This document shows, piece by piece, positions 20,703 to 32,893 of a DNA stretch of 64,000 nucleotides (the stretch's first letter is position 1; each line of letters opens with the position of its first letter). The stretch is from NCBI GenBank assembly GCA_029891385.1, contig CM057228.1, positions 31,931,023 through 31,995,022 of the forward strand, given 5' to 3'. Made by a program: the position numbers and the translations under genes. This stretch comes from Erythroxylum novogranatense (Eukaryota; Streptophyta; Magnoliopsida; Malpighiales; Erythroxylaceae). The notes under the pieces are model-generated. The model did not search any database and was not told where the DNA came from. It worked only from the letters and a program-made list of their open reading frames with translations.

Positions 20703-23082
20703 CCCCTCCTAACAAAAATTTCGTCCTCGAAATTTTTACCTGACTGATCAAAAAGATGAGGATACTGTCTCCTCATATGCTCCTCGGTTTCCCAGGTAGC
20801 CTCCTCAGTCGAATGGTTCCTCCAGAGAACCTTCACCAGTGGAATACTCTTATTCCTCAATTGTTTCACCCGAGACCCGATAACTGGATCGGCTCCTCCA
20901 CATAACTCGACATCGAGACCTCAATCTCCTGAGCCGGTATCACATGTGTCGGATCCGACCGATATCTGCGGAGCATACTCACATGGAAGACGTCATGTAA
21001 CTGAGACATCTCACTTGGTAAAGCTAGCCTGTAGGCCAAAGGTCCGATCCTCTCAGTGATCTCGTATGGACCAATGTACCTAGGGCTTAACTTCCCCTTT
21101 TTCCCAAATCTCAGTACACCACGCCACGGTGACACCCGTAAGAACACTTTGTCGCCCACATTATACTCAATGTCCCTCCTATGCTGATCAACATAGCTCT
21201 TACATCTATCCCGAGCCGCCTTTAATGCGACTCAATCGGTTCACTTTATCAACAAAGATCCTGAATCAACTCAGGCCCCTCAATCATCCTTACTCCCTCT
21301 TCGTCCCAATACAAAGGCGATCTACACGGTCGCCCATACAGTGCCTCATATGGAGCCATCCCGATGCTACTATGATAGTGATTGTTATATGCAAACTCTA
21401 TCAAGGCCAAGTACTGATCCCATGCTCCTCTGAACTCCAATACACATGCCCGAAGCATATCCTCAACAGTCTTAATCGCCCTCTCTCGCCCATCATCGTC
21501 GAGGATGAAACGTCAGATCAAGTTCAACCTAGTACCCATAGCGCATCGCAAACTCGCCGAACCTCGAAGTAAATCTGGGATCCACATGCTGACACTATCG
21601 ACATCGGAACCCGTGCAGCCTCACTATCTCCGCTACATACTTCGGGCCAATCGATCCATAGTATTATTCTCCTCATCGCCAAGAAATGAGCCGATTTAGT
21701 TAATCGTCCACTATGACCAGATAGCATCATCTTTGCCTCGGCCCCTAGGCAATCCCATAATGAAATCCATGGTGATCCGCTCCCATTTCCACTCGGAATA
21801 GGCAACGAATGAAGCTTCCTCATCGGAGCTTGGTGCTCGACTTTAACTTCACGGCACGTCAAACACCTGACACGTACTCACCACCGCTTCTTCATACCAG
21901 CCACCGTAAATGTTGCTTAAGGGTGTTATACATCTTGGTAGTACCAGATGCATAGCATATGTGGCCATGTGAGCCTCCTCCAAGATCTCTCGCCTCGGAT
22001 CATCTACATCAGTGCACACAAAGTCTCCGCCTATCCATGAGTCTCATCTCTCACATCAAACTCGGATCTCGAATCACCTTCACTTTCTCAATCGGTCTCA
22101 CCATAACAGATCCTTATCCCGAACCTCCTAATCCCGTCCAAGAGCATCGGTCTCAATCTCAATGTAGCCAATAATACTCCATCCCCTCCCAAATTCATCA
22201 AGACATTCAAAGCTCTCAATCAATCAAATTAGGCAATCTCATTGCACAATCTGAGCAGATCAGATGTGACTTTCTACTCGAGCATCCGCCACCACATTAG
22301 CTTTTCCAGGTGATACTCAATCGCATACAGTCGTAATCCTTCAACAACTCAAGCCACCTCCTCATCTCAAATTCAACTCTCTACAGCTCAAGAGGGTATC
22401 TCAAACTCTTATGGTCAAGAAAAGATCCGAAAGGTCTCACCATACGTAATGCCTCCAAATCTTCAATGCAAATACATTGCAGCCTAACTCCAAATCATGA
22501 ACAGGATAGTTTACCTCATGAATCCTCAACTGCCTCGAGGCATAGGCAATGACTCTACCATGCTTTGCATCAAGACACATCCCAATCCTCGATGTGATGC
22601 ATCACAGACACCTCAAATCCTCCAGGTCCAGATGGAATAGCCAACACCGTGCGATGAGTCAACCGATGTTTCAGCTCCTCAAAGCTCTTCCGACACTCCT
22701 CGGTCCATCCGAATGGCACATTCTTCCTCGAAGTTTTGTCGGAGGGCCGAGATCAATGAAAACCCTCGACAAACCTCCGGTAATAACCACCAATCCGAGG
22801 AAACTTGAATCTCCCACATTCCTAGAGCTTCCCACTTCAAAGACCGCCTATCTTACTATGATCCACCGAATACCCTCTCCGGTCCTATATGCCCCAAAAG
22901 ATCACTGATCCAGCCAAAATTCACATTTGCTGAATTTGGCGAACAACTGCTATCTCTCCTCATCGCCCAGTAACACAATCCTCAAATGCTCACTATGCTC
23001 CCGCTCATCCCTCGAATACACTAGGATGTCATCAATGAAAACAATAACAAACTGATCCAGGTAGGGCTGAAATACCACCAAA
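20703..23082 (-). pseudogene. pol: G2 pol: RT palm to chromodomain
   Basis: Minus strand, from high to low: [20 protein letters not shown] at about 23020-23080 (RT with catalytic F-I-D-D), an RNase H/connection region with SLISA and [12 protein letters not shown] near 22600-22800 in several frames, an integrase region near 21700-21860 (AEHQAP/KLHSLPIP-like) and 21249-21458 (AYNNHYHSSIGMAPYEALYG), then GDKVFLRVSPW and GPYEITERIGPLAYRL at about 20980-21159, and a chromodomain start SYVEEPIQL at about 20880. It ends near 20703 in a polypurine tract (AGGAGGGGAGAAT) next to the LTR. Many frameshifts. The part before RT is deleted. Confidence 0.85.
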
Positions 23083-25462
23083 TGTAGCGCCCCCTTACCA
23101 TAGGGTATCCACCAGAACGCCCGTAGGTCATTCCGATACATATCCTACGACAAGAGACCACTACCGACAACAACCACTACACTCCTCATGGCATCACAAT
23201 CATAAGACAAGAATAAGAAACCGGCTACTTTTAAAACCAAACTAGATTCCATTTCATTCATTCAAAACTTAATAATTCACAACTGTCAGTACTTTTTAAG
23301 TTACACATGTTTCACATATTGTCTATACAATAACCAGATCTAACTATCGGTCTCCAAAAGAAAGCCCAAATGACCGACCTTTGAGCCATTGCTTTTCTCG
23401 CCAATCCATCAGTACTGGCTCTACAAATCCGAGGAGCTATCTGCCTATGCTAGGCCCGAAAAATAAGTTGCAATTTTGGGTGAGTTTGCGAACTCAATGA
23501 AAACCATCATCGATGGTTCTCCCAATTCATGCATCATATAAGCATGAAACAAAGATATACACAAAGAATTATACAAAACACAACATGAATACAAATACGT
23601 AATAATTACGATCAAAGACAAGAATATATACCCAGCTTAAAAATATTGTCAGATATAGAATCCAGTATGCAATGCACATGTGACTCTTTTTTTCCAGTTC
23701 ATTTCAGTATTGTGACCGAGCGCATAACAGTGATCAGTATAGACGCGTCTGGGGAGAATTATCTCCCATCGAGCTCGAGGCTCGGTTCAGTATATCGAGC
23801 TCTAGGCTCGGTTCAGTACAGTGGCGCCTCGGTTCACAATTTTCCTTTTAACAGTGTGATGTATTTGTGCATGAATGCACATGTTTCACAACAGTAAACA
23901 TGGTATTTCACAGTCCAATATTCAATTCAATTAAACAGTTACCTCATGTAAATTCACAGTCAGTAATACCACATAATTCCCGTAGGACAATCAATCACGA
24001 TTATAATTCATGTAATCCCGTAGGCGCCAAAGTCACAACAATAATTCATGTATTCCCGTAGGCAATCAATTCACAGCTAACACATAGATTGAATAACCAA
24101 CTAGGTTACTCACCTAATAACTTCCACGCTAACGCCGGAAGTCTCTGCCAAATCGTGGAGCGATGGTCCACTGGAGCCTCTATAACAAATTAAATGAATA
24201 ACTATTACCATTGGTGTAAATGATTAAACAATGCACATGAAATCGAGAAATGTATATAATGCATGTTCATGGCAATCTCGCCCTAATCCAATATTTCCCA
24301 TAATAAAATTCTATGAAAATTAGAAATCCATAAAGGCCGACGGTGCAAATTCGGACCTCTATAGGTCCCCAATTAAATAAAGCAGTGTTTGAAGTTCCGC
24401 TCGAAGGCTACGCCAAATTCCGCCTAAAATTCCGATTTCTCGAAAATGAAATTAAATATTCAACGAATCCGATGCCTCTGGAATCAGGTCAATCGGACGT
24501 CGGACGGAGAGAAATTGACAAAAGAACAATTGTACCTTTTAATAACAAATAATAATAAAAATAAAATAATTATATATACATATATATCGAACGCCCACCT
24601 CGCGGGCGCGACGTCGTCATGAGGCTAAATCGCCTCACTTCGTCATGAGGGCGAGGCGTCGCCTCGCGACCACCATTAAATCTCGAGGCGAGGCGTAACG
24701 TCGCCCTCGCGAGGCGGCGTTTCCCACCGCTACCTCGCCTTTTTTTTCCAAGCATATACCAAACTCATCATCTAGCTTTGATGAGAGTAAAGAAAATAGC
24801 TTGATGCTATGGAGAACATGGAGAAAAGAAGAGCCAAACTTGCGATGGTTTGATGGAGAAGGTTTGAGTGTTTTCGGATGGCTTCTAAACAAAACCTACA
24901 CAATTATCTCTTCATTCCCTTTAACAACACACATCCGAAATAGCATGAGGAGGAGCATTAAATGTGACTATAAAAAATGGCAACATGTGATTGGCTTCTT
25001 TTAATAAGAAAAGTCAAATTATTACTATTTAATTCAGTCCAAAATTTTACTCCATTTAACTCTAATGACCCTATTTTCAGTCCCAAAATAATATACCCAA
25101 TATTACTGTGCCACTGGGTAGCGATCTTTGCTACCGAGAATTGACCGATTCGCCAATTGGCGATTTTATTTGGCCCAGAATTGTTTCCTAAAAATCCAGA
25201 AAATTCCTAAAATCCTAAAAATGAAAAACGATTTATGGCACAGTCCAAATAATTTTCCAAACTCAATTACCCCATTAATTTCACACGAAGTTTAATTTCA
25301 ATCTAAGTTTAAAATGACATGAATGCATGTATACTATGTGCATGTGCAACCCGTCAAGAATTATAGAGACTATATGTCAGATGCGATGCCGAGATATAAT
25401 TAAATGTCCCGAACCCATCCTAATTACCAAAATACCCTTCCTATAGGAGAGGGGATGTTACA
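23083..25462 (-). repeat. G2 LTR, high-coordinate copy (5' LTR in its own sense)
   Basis: 2380 bp, plus strand TGTAGCGCCCCC to GGGATGTTACA. In this copy many CAGT words survive that read CAA, CGA or CG in the other copy. Confidence 0.92.
24114..24179 (-). other. Exon-like island of the LTR leader (G2, second LTR)
   Basis: 66 nt on the minus strand between TTATAG (AG at 24181-24180) and GTGAGTAACCTAG (GT at 24113-24112). Confidence 0.5.
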
Positions 25463-26769
25463 CCTTCAGCCCCATAGCAATGCTCAAATCCATTCGGATA
25501 CTCCTAGCCATTGCCGCTCATTATGATTATGAGATATGGCAAATGGATGTGAAGACAGCTTTCCTTAACGGAAATCTAGTCGAGGATGTGTACATGACAC
25601 AACCAGAGGGCTTCACTTCCAGAGATGGCGAAAAGTTATGCAAGCTTTAGAAATCCATCTATGGATTGAAGCAAGCATCCAGGAGTTGGAACATCCGTTT
25701 TGATGAGTCAATCAAAGAGTTTGGTTTCTCACAAAATCCGGATGAACACTGTGTGTACAAGAAGGTTAATGGGAATGCAATCGTTTTCCTTGTGTTGTAT
25801 GTAGATGACATCATCGTTACTCGGAAACGATGTCTCATTGATGCAATCGCTAAAATTTGGTTGTCCAAGCAATTTGCGATGAAAGACCTTGGTGAAGCAA
25901 CTTATATCCTCGGGATAAAGATCTATAGAGATAGATCAAAAGGTTGCTTGGTCTTTCACAATCATCGTAAATAGACAAGATGCTAAAGAGGTTTAGCATG
26001 GAGCAATCCAAGAGAGGGTTTCTTCCCATTACTCATGGGATAACACTCGAAATCTATGTGTCCTAAGACACAAGATGAGAGGATTCGCATGGATCGATCC
26101 CGTATGCATCCGCGAGAGGATCGATCATGTATGCTATGTTATGTACGAGGCCGATGTATCGTATGCTCCGAGTGTCACGGCGGATACCAATCGGATCCTG
26201 GTGAGGGTCATCCTTTAGGTAGTATCAAGAATATCCTCAAGTACTTGCGAAGGACTAAGGATGTTTTCGATATATGGAGATGGAAATCTCCAGAGCGCGC
26301 ATATCGGATGCGGTTTCCTAATCTGACAAGGATGACTCAGATCCCATCAAAGTTATGTTTTCACGCTAAACGGCGGAGCGGTCATTGGAAGAGTTCCAAA
26401 CAAGAGACGATCGCGATTCGACGATCGAGGCGAGTACATTCTTTGCATCGAGGCGGCAAAGGAAGTCGTTGGATCAAGAAGTTCATTTCAACTTGGTGTG
26501 GTTCCTAGTGTGATGGACCCATATGGTTGTATTGTGACAACAATGGGGCTATTGCTCGTGCAAAAGAACCGAGGTCTCACCAACGATCTAAACACGCACT
26601 CATGCAGATATCATCGATTCGAAAGATCATTGCTAGAGGTGATGTCGCGATCGAGAGGATTCCCACAGAGCAGAACATTGCTGATCCGTTGACGAAGCCA
26701 TTGTCACAGAAGAATTTTGATTCTCATGTACTCACTTATGGTATTAGATACCAAGGCGATTGGCTTTAG
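25463..26769 (+). pseudogene. pol: Copia C RT and RNase H, second part
   Basis: Continues the polyprotein after G2: IAAHYDYEIWQMDVKTAFL near 25510-25565, KSIYGLKQASRSWN near 25650-25690, then FLVLYVDDIIVT with the catalytic Y-V-D-D at 25798-25809. A frameshift follows directly at CTCGG (25820). SKQFAMKDLGEATYILGIKI (about 25865-25925) restores the order. RNase H is recognisable as YCDNNGAIA near 26530, and the C-terminus as ADPLTKPLSQKNFDSH near 26690-26730, ending with the TAG at 26767-26769. The stretch 26060-26500 is badly shifted. Confidence 0.88.
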
Positions 26770-26770
26770 G

Positions 26771-26783
26771 TCAAGTGGGAGGT
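26771..26783 (+). other. Copia C polypurine tract
   Basis: TCAAGTGGGAGGT directly abuts the 3' LTR, the usual position for the plus-strand primer. Confidence 0.75.
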
Positions 26784-28579
26784 TGTTAGAGTAGTGCCCT
26801 AAAGGCAATCCCCTTTAGCGCTTTTTGTTCATAGTCATGTACAGACTTTATGAATAAATAAAGAAAGGCATGTTTCATTTATTTGAAGTTCTTTATGAAT
26901 TGATATTGATCTTTAATCAAATTAATGATGTCCATGATATATGACATAGCATGAAGGAAATTATGATATGATTATAATCTTGAGATTCCTATCATGTGCA
27001 ATTATGTCAAGATCTAAATTTTCCTAGTCATAGGATTAATGAGACCGACATCATTAATCCCACGCACTAGCATATGTCATACTCCTTGATTGGATCAAGC
27101 GGTGGATCTCGTAAACTGTAAATATGAGATATTTAGAGTTGACATATGGATGCTTACTAGTGGTAGTAAGTTCATTGGATGATTCGCCATGAGATCATCA
27201 CATGGATTTAATGTCGCGATAATCTCATCATAGCAATGGTGAAAGTATCCTTAGACTTGAGGTACTCAAGGATATCTTGAATACTTGATCCTCGTGCTGA
27301 CTCCATTCCTTGTTGCCTTCGGAGGTTACTCATAGGGTGGTGCTTGGGTGCGGCTTGAGGTATTCAAGGTAATTGAGTAGCCAATAAAGGATTCATCATA
27401 CGGAGAATGTAAGAGATACCGCCTCTTGTCGATCATTACTTTAAGTCTCGGCGAGCATGATCATGTCATGAAGAGTGTCTTCATGGACATATAAAGTAAT
27501 GAGTCCTCGACAGAATCGATTTCACTTGGGCTAGACTTAGTCTAATAAGAGTTGACATATTAGCCATACTCATAACCAAGTGGGGTATAGGATGATGAAA
27601 GGACTAATTGCACAGTAATTGTCTATGGAAGGGTTCGTGATCTGGTTCGTGATGAATTCATCAAACCGATTACTTTCCGGTCAATTGGGGGTCATGATGT
27701 GTTGCTAGATACCGCTCATGACTTGCTCAAATTAATTGTTAATCTAAGTGGCCAACATAACCGGGAACCTAAAGGGTCACACGCATAAGAGTGTTTCAGA
27801 GAATCTGTAAAATAGTATTGGACTGAGTTCCAATTATGGAGAGCATTCGGATTAAATGGATCCCGATGAGATCGAGATATGTCCCGATGAGATCGCGACA
27901 TCGATATTGCTGAAAAAGGTTTTCGGTGGTTTTTCCATGCCGAGCCCGTAGGGACTCGACCCAGTGTGATCGACCACTTTTAGCAATATATATACATATA
28001 TATATATGATTAATTAATTAAATAATTAATATATATATATATATATATATATATGTGCTTGTCACGTGGATGAAGGAGAGAAGAAGCATGGAAGCTTTTT
28101 TTCCAAGCTTAGTCATCACCTTAATAAATGACTAAAGGACAAAATAAGAAAGGAAGATGAAGATGATCGTATGGCTTTTATAAAAGGCATGAAAGAAAGA
28201 GTTTCTTTCACTCTTTGAAGGCTTCATCGTTGGTTTTTGAAAAACCAAAGGAAAAGAAAAGTGTTTCTTTCTCCAAGCCATCATCGATCATCTCTTCATC
28301 TCCAAGGGTTTTGTCATCTCCTCCACGTTAATCCAAGCTCTCCAGAGGACGAGGTAGGCTCTAGCGGGCTTTATTCTCGTTCTAGCTATTCCGGGTCAAA
28401 GGTGTTTGATCCGGTTAGGTTTTCGATCTCTGCGTGGATACCTTTAGAGATAGTCTCTATTGGCTATTCAGTTTGAGTTTTCATACCGACACCGGATTAC
28501 GGGTTTCGGAAGGTCCCGGAATTAAAATTTTGTTTCATTCTCTTTGGAACATGTGATGTTCCTCCGGGATTTTCCTACA
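26784..28579 (+). repeat. Copia C 3' LTR
   Basis: 1796 bp. Compared with the 5' LTR it repeatedly has CG where that has CAG or CTG (for example 27212-27217, 27420-27421, 27430-27431). Confidence 0.95.
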
Positions 28580-28584
28580 GAGCG

Positions 28585-28627
28585 ACCTTGGGTTTTCCAT
28601 GTGTATCCTACGATGAGGGGTGCTACA
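28585..28627 (+). repeat. G1 5' LTR, last 43 bp
   Basis: Resumes after the Copia C duplication with 'accttgggttttcc' and ends GGGGTGCTACA, matching 39222-39267 of the 3' LTR. Confidence 0.92.
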
Positions 28628-28632
28628 TTAAG

Positions 28633-28643
28633 TGGTATCGAGC
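28633..28643 (+). other. G1 primer binding site
   Basis: TGGTATCGAGC, five bases after the LTR. It equals the initiator-tRNA-Met site except that CAG reads CG, the same change seen between repeat copies in this region. Confidence 0.75.
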
Positions 28644-28720
28644 ATGGTTTGGCATCTTTTGGGCATAGTGTAATTTAGGCTTGAATTCTTGTAAGAATAG
28701 CGTAATCGATCGAATTTCTT

Positions 28721-29849
28721 ATGCATTTTAGGTCATCCGTCTTGGGAGATCGAGTGGAACAACCACCGACCGGAATCGGTAGGAGCTAGTAGGAGTCTCC
28801 TGTGCCTCATTCGGAGGAGTTGCCTCTTGAGTTCTGTGAGGCGGAGCGGAGATATGATCAACTACGCAAGGCGGGGCGGTTGACTTATGGTAGCAACTGA
28901 CTGCGGAGGTCGAGGGATGGCTAGAGAGGACAGAGAGAGTCCTCGATCGATGGGTGTGAAGCGGATGGCGTTTCGACTACGTGGTTTCTCTGCTCTGTGG
29001 TTACGCATATCGGTGGTGGAGGGTGTCGGGCAAGTACCACCAGGCCCTGCACACTGACATGGGATGATTTTCTGAGGGCATTCAAGGACAACTTCATGCC
29101 CAAGATTTATCTGGAAATGAAGTTACAGGAGTTCTTAGAGCTGAGACAGGGGCAGTTGACCATGGCCGATTATGAGGTGCGGTTCAACGAGTTAGTGGTA
29201 TATGCTTCTTCACTGGTGGCTTCTGAGGCTGACAAGTGTCGACGTTTTGAGGGCGGACTCAATCTGGAGATCCGTACACTATTGGCTAGATCTGATATGG
29301 GCAGTTTTATTGAACTAAGGGCTGCAGCAGTGAGGATAGAAGCATTCTTGAGACAGCAGATATGTTGAGACTCCATCGGGGCCCGGCATAAGAGATCCAA
29401 AGGACAGCCAGTTAGTCTTTGGCAGAGGGTTCGATCGTGACAGTAGGCCTTCGGATCTGCAGGAGGGGCTAGACAGACTGGTCATGGGCAGAGGGGCAGA
29501 TTTGTACAGACTGTTAGTGGTGGCGGCAGTGCCAGATTTTCAGGGCAGTCTGCTCCTTTTTGTGAGCATTGTGGCAAGAGACACAGTGGAGAGTGTCGAT
29601 GGCTGTCTGGAGCCTGTTTGAGGTGTGGTTCGATGGACCACCTAGTGAGGAGCTGCCCAGAGACTTTGGGAGCCCAGTCTACTATGACTGGAAGATCAGG
29701 CAGCAATACCACGATCCAGCAGAGTCGTGGTGGTGGATCGGGATGGAGAGGCCGAGGCCGAGGCCGAGGTCGAGCAGAGGGGTCCGTAGTGAGGTCAGAG
29801 GGACCGCGGCAGCGATCGCAGTTGGGTCTATGCCATGACTCGGCGGAGG
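28721..29849 (+). pseudogene. gag: G1 gag
   Basis: The probable start is the ATG at 28721 (MHFRSSVLGD). The clean part is 28997-29368, a Ty3-type retrotransposon gag domain with LTWDDFLRAFKDNFMP, LEMKLQEFLELRQG and MADYEVRFNELVVYA. A Q/S/G-rich stretch follows and then CEHCGKRHSGEC and the CCHC knuckle CLRCGSMDHLVRSC at about 29613-29655. An Arg-Gly run encoded by a GAGGCC hexanucleotide repeat (29749-29770) comes next, before protease. The N-terminal 90 codons contain stops and shifts. Role: capsid and RNA binding. Confidence 0.82.
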
Positions 29850-32005
29850 CCCAGATTCCCGGATGTTGTTCTTGGGTATGCTTCTTATTTCTGGTATTGA
29901 GGCATATGCATTGTTGGATCCTGGATCCACTCATTCCTTCATTGCACCGCATTTAGCATGTAGACTGCATGGGGATAGGCAGAGGTTACAGTGTGGGTTA
30001 GAGGTGAGTACACCTCTAGGTAGTCTGTTGTATTGGGAGAGGTCTCATATGGGATGTCGAGTTCGGATCGACCGAGCGATTCGAAAAGTCTTGATTTGAT
30101 TATTTTGCCTCTAAGGGAGATTGATGTGATATTAGGGATGGACTGGTTGACTGTACATAGGGCGGTCATGGACTGTTATACCAAGGAGGTTGTATTGGAA
30201 TCTCCTGGTCATCCTAGAGCTGTGTTCCGAGGAGTTAGTCAGGCAGTGCCAGCAAGGATGATATCCTTCTTGCGTGCCCTGAGATTGATGCAGGGAGGTT
30301 GTGAAGCCTATCTGGCTCACGTAGTGGATTCCCGAGTTGAGCAGAGATTGGAGGATATTCCCGTGATCAGGGAATTTCCGGATGTATTTCCCGAGGAGTT
30401 ACCGGGATTGCCGCCAGAGCGGGAGATAGAGTTTGAGATTGATCTCGTTCCCGGTACCGCTCCTATATCGATCCCTCCGTATAGGATGGCACCGGTGGAA
30501 CTGAGAGAGCTTAAGGCTCAGTTACAGGAGCTAGTGGATAAAGGATTTATTAGATCGAGTGTTTCGCCATGGGGAGCCCCGGTACTGTTTGTGAAGAAAA
30601 AGGACGGGACGCTGAGACTGTGCATTGACTATAGGCAGTTGAATCGGGTGACAGTGAAGAATAAGTATCCACTGCCTAGGATTGACGATTTATTTGATCA
30701 GTTTCAGGGAGCTCAGGTGTTCACTAAATTGGATCTGAGATCAGGCTATTACCAGTTAAGGATTGCAGAGGCCGATGTGCCTAAGAGTGTCTTCAGGAGC
30801 AGGTACGGGCATTTCGAGTTCCTAGTGATGCCATTTGGGTTGACTAATGCCCCGGAAGCCTTCATGGCTTTGATGAATAGAGTTTTTCAGCCCTACCTGG
30901 ACCGGTTCGTGATAGTATTTATTGATGACATACTGATTTATTCGAGGAGTAGACAGGAGCACGCTGAGCACCTGAGGATTATTCTGCAGGTCATGAGAGA
31001 GAGGCAGTTGTTCGCCAAATTCACTAAGTGTGAATTCTGGCTTGATGAGATTGTATTTCTGGGGCACGTAGTGTCCGGTGAGGGTATCCAGGTGGATCCT
31101 CACAAGATAGAGGTAGTTATGAGTTAGGAGATTCCGAGGAGTGTGCCCGAGTTGCGGAGTTTCCTAGGACTGGCCGGATATTACCGGAGATTCGTCGAGG
31201 GGTTTTCGTTGATCTCCGCCCCTTTGACGAAGCTACTGAGGAAGAATGTGTCGTTTAGATGGTCTGAGGAGTGCCAGAAGTGCTTTGAGGAGCTGAAACA
31301 TCGGTTGACTACTGCACCGGTGTTAAGCCTTCCTTCTGGTACTGGAGGCTTTGTGGTTTACAGTGATGCCTCGCATCGTGGACCTGGATGTGTATTGATG
31401 CAGCATGGTCGAAAGTGATAGCGTATGCCTCGAGACGATTGAGGTCTCACGAGGTGAATTATCCAAAGGCATGACTTAGAGTTGGCGCGATCAGATTTGC
31501 TCAAGATCCGAGACATTATCCGTATGGAGAGCGTTCCGGATCTTCGCGATCATAAGAGTCTCGAGATATCTATTGAGTCGAGAGCTCAATCTGAGATGCA
31601 GGAGATGGATAGAGTTATTGAAGGACTATGATCGCATCGATTGAGTATCATCCGAGAAGGCCAATGTGGTGGCCGATGCACCGAGTAGGAGATCGCATGG
31701 TAGTGCAGCTTTCGAGTTGAGTTTCGAGGTTACTGTCCGATTCGATTGAGAGCTCTTAATGTTGAGATGGATATGGGTCGATGGAGCTCGATTGCTACTC
31801 GAGGCCGAGGCCGATGTTGCATGATAGGATCCAAGAGTTCGGATCAAGACCCAAGTGTTAGTGAGGCTGATTGAGAGAGTCCAGCCGGTCTTGATTGAGT
31901 TTGAGTTGAGAGATGGGACTTTATGGATGGGTCGAGACCGGTGTGTGCTCGATATTGATGATTTGAGATGGGAGATCCTTAAGAGGCACATGTAGCTGCC
32001 TATCG
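29850..32005 (+). pseudogene. pol: G1 protease, reverse transcriptase and RNase H
   Basis: Protease has ALLDPGSTHSF, with the active-site D-P-G-S at 29917-29928, in one frame; a shift near 30040 precedes DVILGMDWL (about 30126). RT is open from 30033 to 31127 with [60 protein letters not shown] and the catalytic F-I-D-D at 30918-30929. A single TAG (31125-31127) falls where a tryptophan is usual, then FLGLAGYYRRFVEGFSLIS and the RNase H block VVYSDASHRGPGCVL follow in the same frame to 31418. From 31419 to 32005 the rest of RNase H and the integrase zinc region are heavily frameshifted. The family makes DNA from element RNA in the particle. Confidence 0.9.
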
Positions 32006-32893
32006 ATGCATCTGCACGCGACCAAGATGTATCGTACTCGAGACGACATTTCGGTGGCCCGGTATGAAGAGGCAAGTGGCGAGTTTGTGTCGTGTGTCCG
32101 GCGTGTCGTGGTCAAGGCTGAGCACCAGGCTCCAGTGGGTAAGTTGCATTCGTTGCCCATTCCGGAGTGGAAATGGGAGCGAATTACTATAGACTTTGTG
32201 ATGGGATTGCCTAGGACATCGAGGCAGCATGATGCTATCTGGGTCATAGTGGACTGATTGACTAAATCGGCTCACTTCTTACCAGTGAGGGAGAGCAATA
32301 CTCTCGATCAGTTGGCCTAGAAGTATGTGGTAGAGATTGTACGGTTGCATGGGGTTCCGTTATTGATAGTCTCAGACAGGGATCCCAGGTTCACCTCGAG
32401 GTTCTGGAAGAGCCTACAGACTGCTATGGGTACGAGGTTGAACTTGATCGCATTTCATCCTCGCATGATGGACACAAAGGAGAGGACGATTAAGACTGTT
32501 GAGGACATGCTTCGAGCGTGTGTATTGGAGTTCAGAGGATCATGGGATCAACATCTGGCTCTGATTGAGTTTGCCTACAACAACCAATATCATAATAGTA
32601 TTGGGATGGCACCGTATGAGGCCTTGTATGGGAGGCCGTGTCGATCGCCACTGTATTGGGATGAAGAGGGTATGAGATCGATTGAGGGTCCCGAGCTGAT
32701 TCAGGACACAGTGGATAAGGTACAGTTGATCCGGAGTCGCATCAAGGCGGCTCAGGACAAACAAAAGAGCTATGCGGATCAGCATCGGCGAGATATAGAG
32801 TACAGTGTAGGGGACATAGTGTTTCTCCGAGTGTCTCCTTGGAAAGGAATACTGAGGTTTGGCCGTAAGGGCAAGTTGAGCCCTCGGTATATC
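32006..32893 (+). pseudogene. pol: G1 integrase core
   Basis: One frame through the window from MHLHATKMYRTRDDISV to LSPRYI, broken by TGA at 32255 and TAG at 32318. It shows AEHQAPVGKLHSLPIP, the first core aspartate in ITIDFVMGLP, the second in SDRDPRFTSRFW, and the glutamate region after FHPRMMD. Then AYNNQYHNSIGMAPYEALYG and GDIVFLRVSPWKG lead to the GPY/F module. S1 interrupts exactly at LSPRYI, and GPYEIL continues at 36191. The DDE integrase inserts element DNA into chromosomes. Confidence 0.9.

Larger units (their letters stand above)
18312..25462 (-). mobile_element. G2: minus-strand Gypsy element with internal deletion
   Basis: Two LTRs in minus orientation bracket 2385 bp of internal sequence. 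It lies in Copia C RT: the flanks 'gacgagaca' (18302-18310) and 'ttcagccccatagc' (from 25464) rejoin into Copia coding. The target duplication is imperfect (catac before, ccttc after) and the left LTR tip is altered (agagcgcccc where the other copy has tgtagcgcccc). The interior starts mid-RT, so gag, protease and the RT fingers are gone. It differs from the G1 subfamily in LTR sequence but has the same Del/Tekay-type pol. Confidence 0.88.
11867..28579 (+). mobile_element. Copia C: two-LTR Copia element carrying nested G2
   Basis: LTRs begin TGTTAGAGTAGTGCC and end TTTTCCTACA. The perfect duplication gagcg flanks the element (11862-11866 and 28580-28584). It sits in the G1 5' LTR, whose sequence resumes exactly after the duplication. 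With the 7.15-kb G2 removed it is about 9.6 kb, with a perfect initiator-tRNA-Met primer site, a 2-kb leader, gag, then protease-integrase-RT-RNase H in Copia order. The lineage is probably Tork-like, judged from the gag and pre-integrase blocks; that is not certain. Confidence 0.93.

Noticed and set aside
20037..25004. Identical 67-codon frames at 20037-20240 and 24801-25004
   Set aside because: They lie antisense in the two LTRs of G2 and are identical because the LTRs are; no similarity to a known protein. Kept only as evidence that CAG-free LTR segments do not differ.
29482..29952. Minus-strand frame of 156 codons with RPRPRP repeat
   Set aside because: Shadow of the G1 gag Arg-Gly stretch on the other strand.
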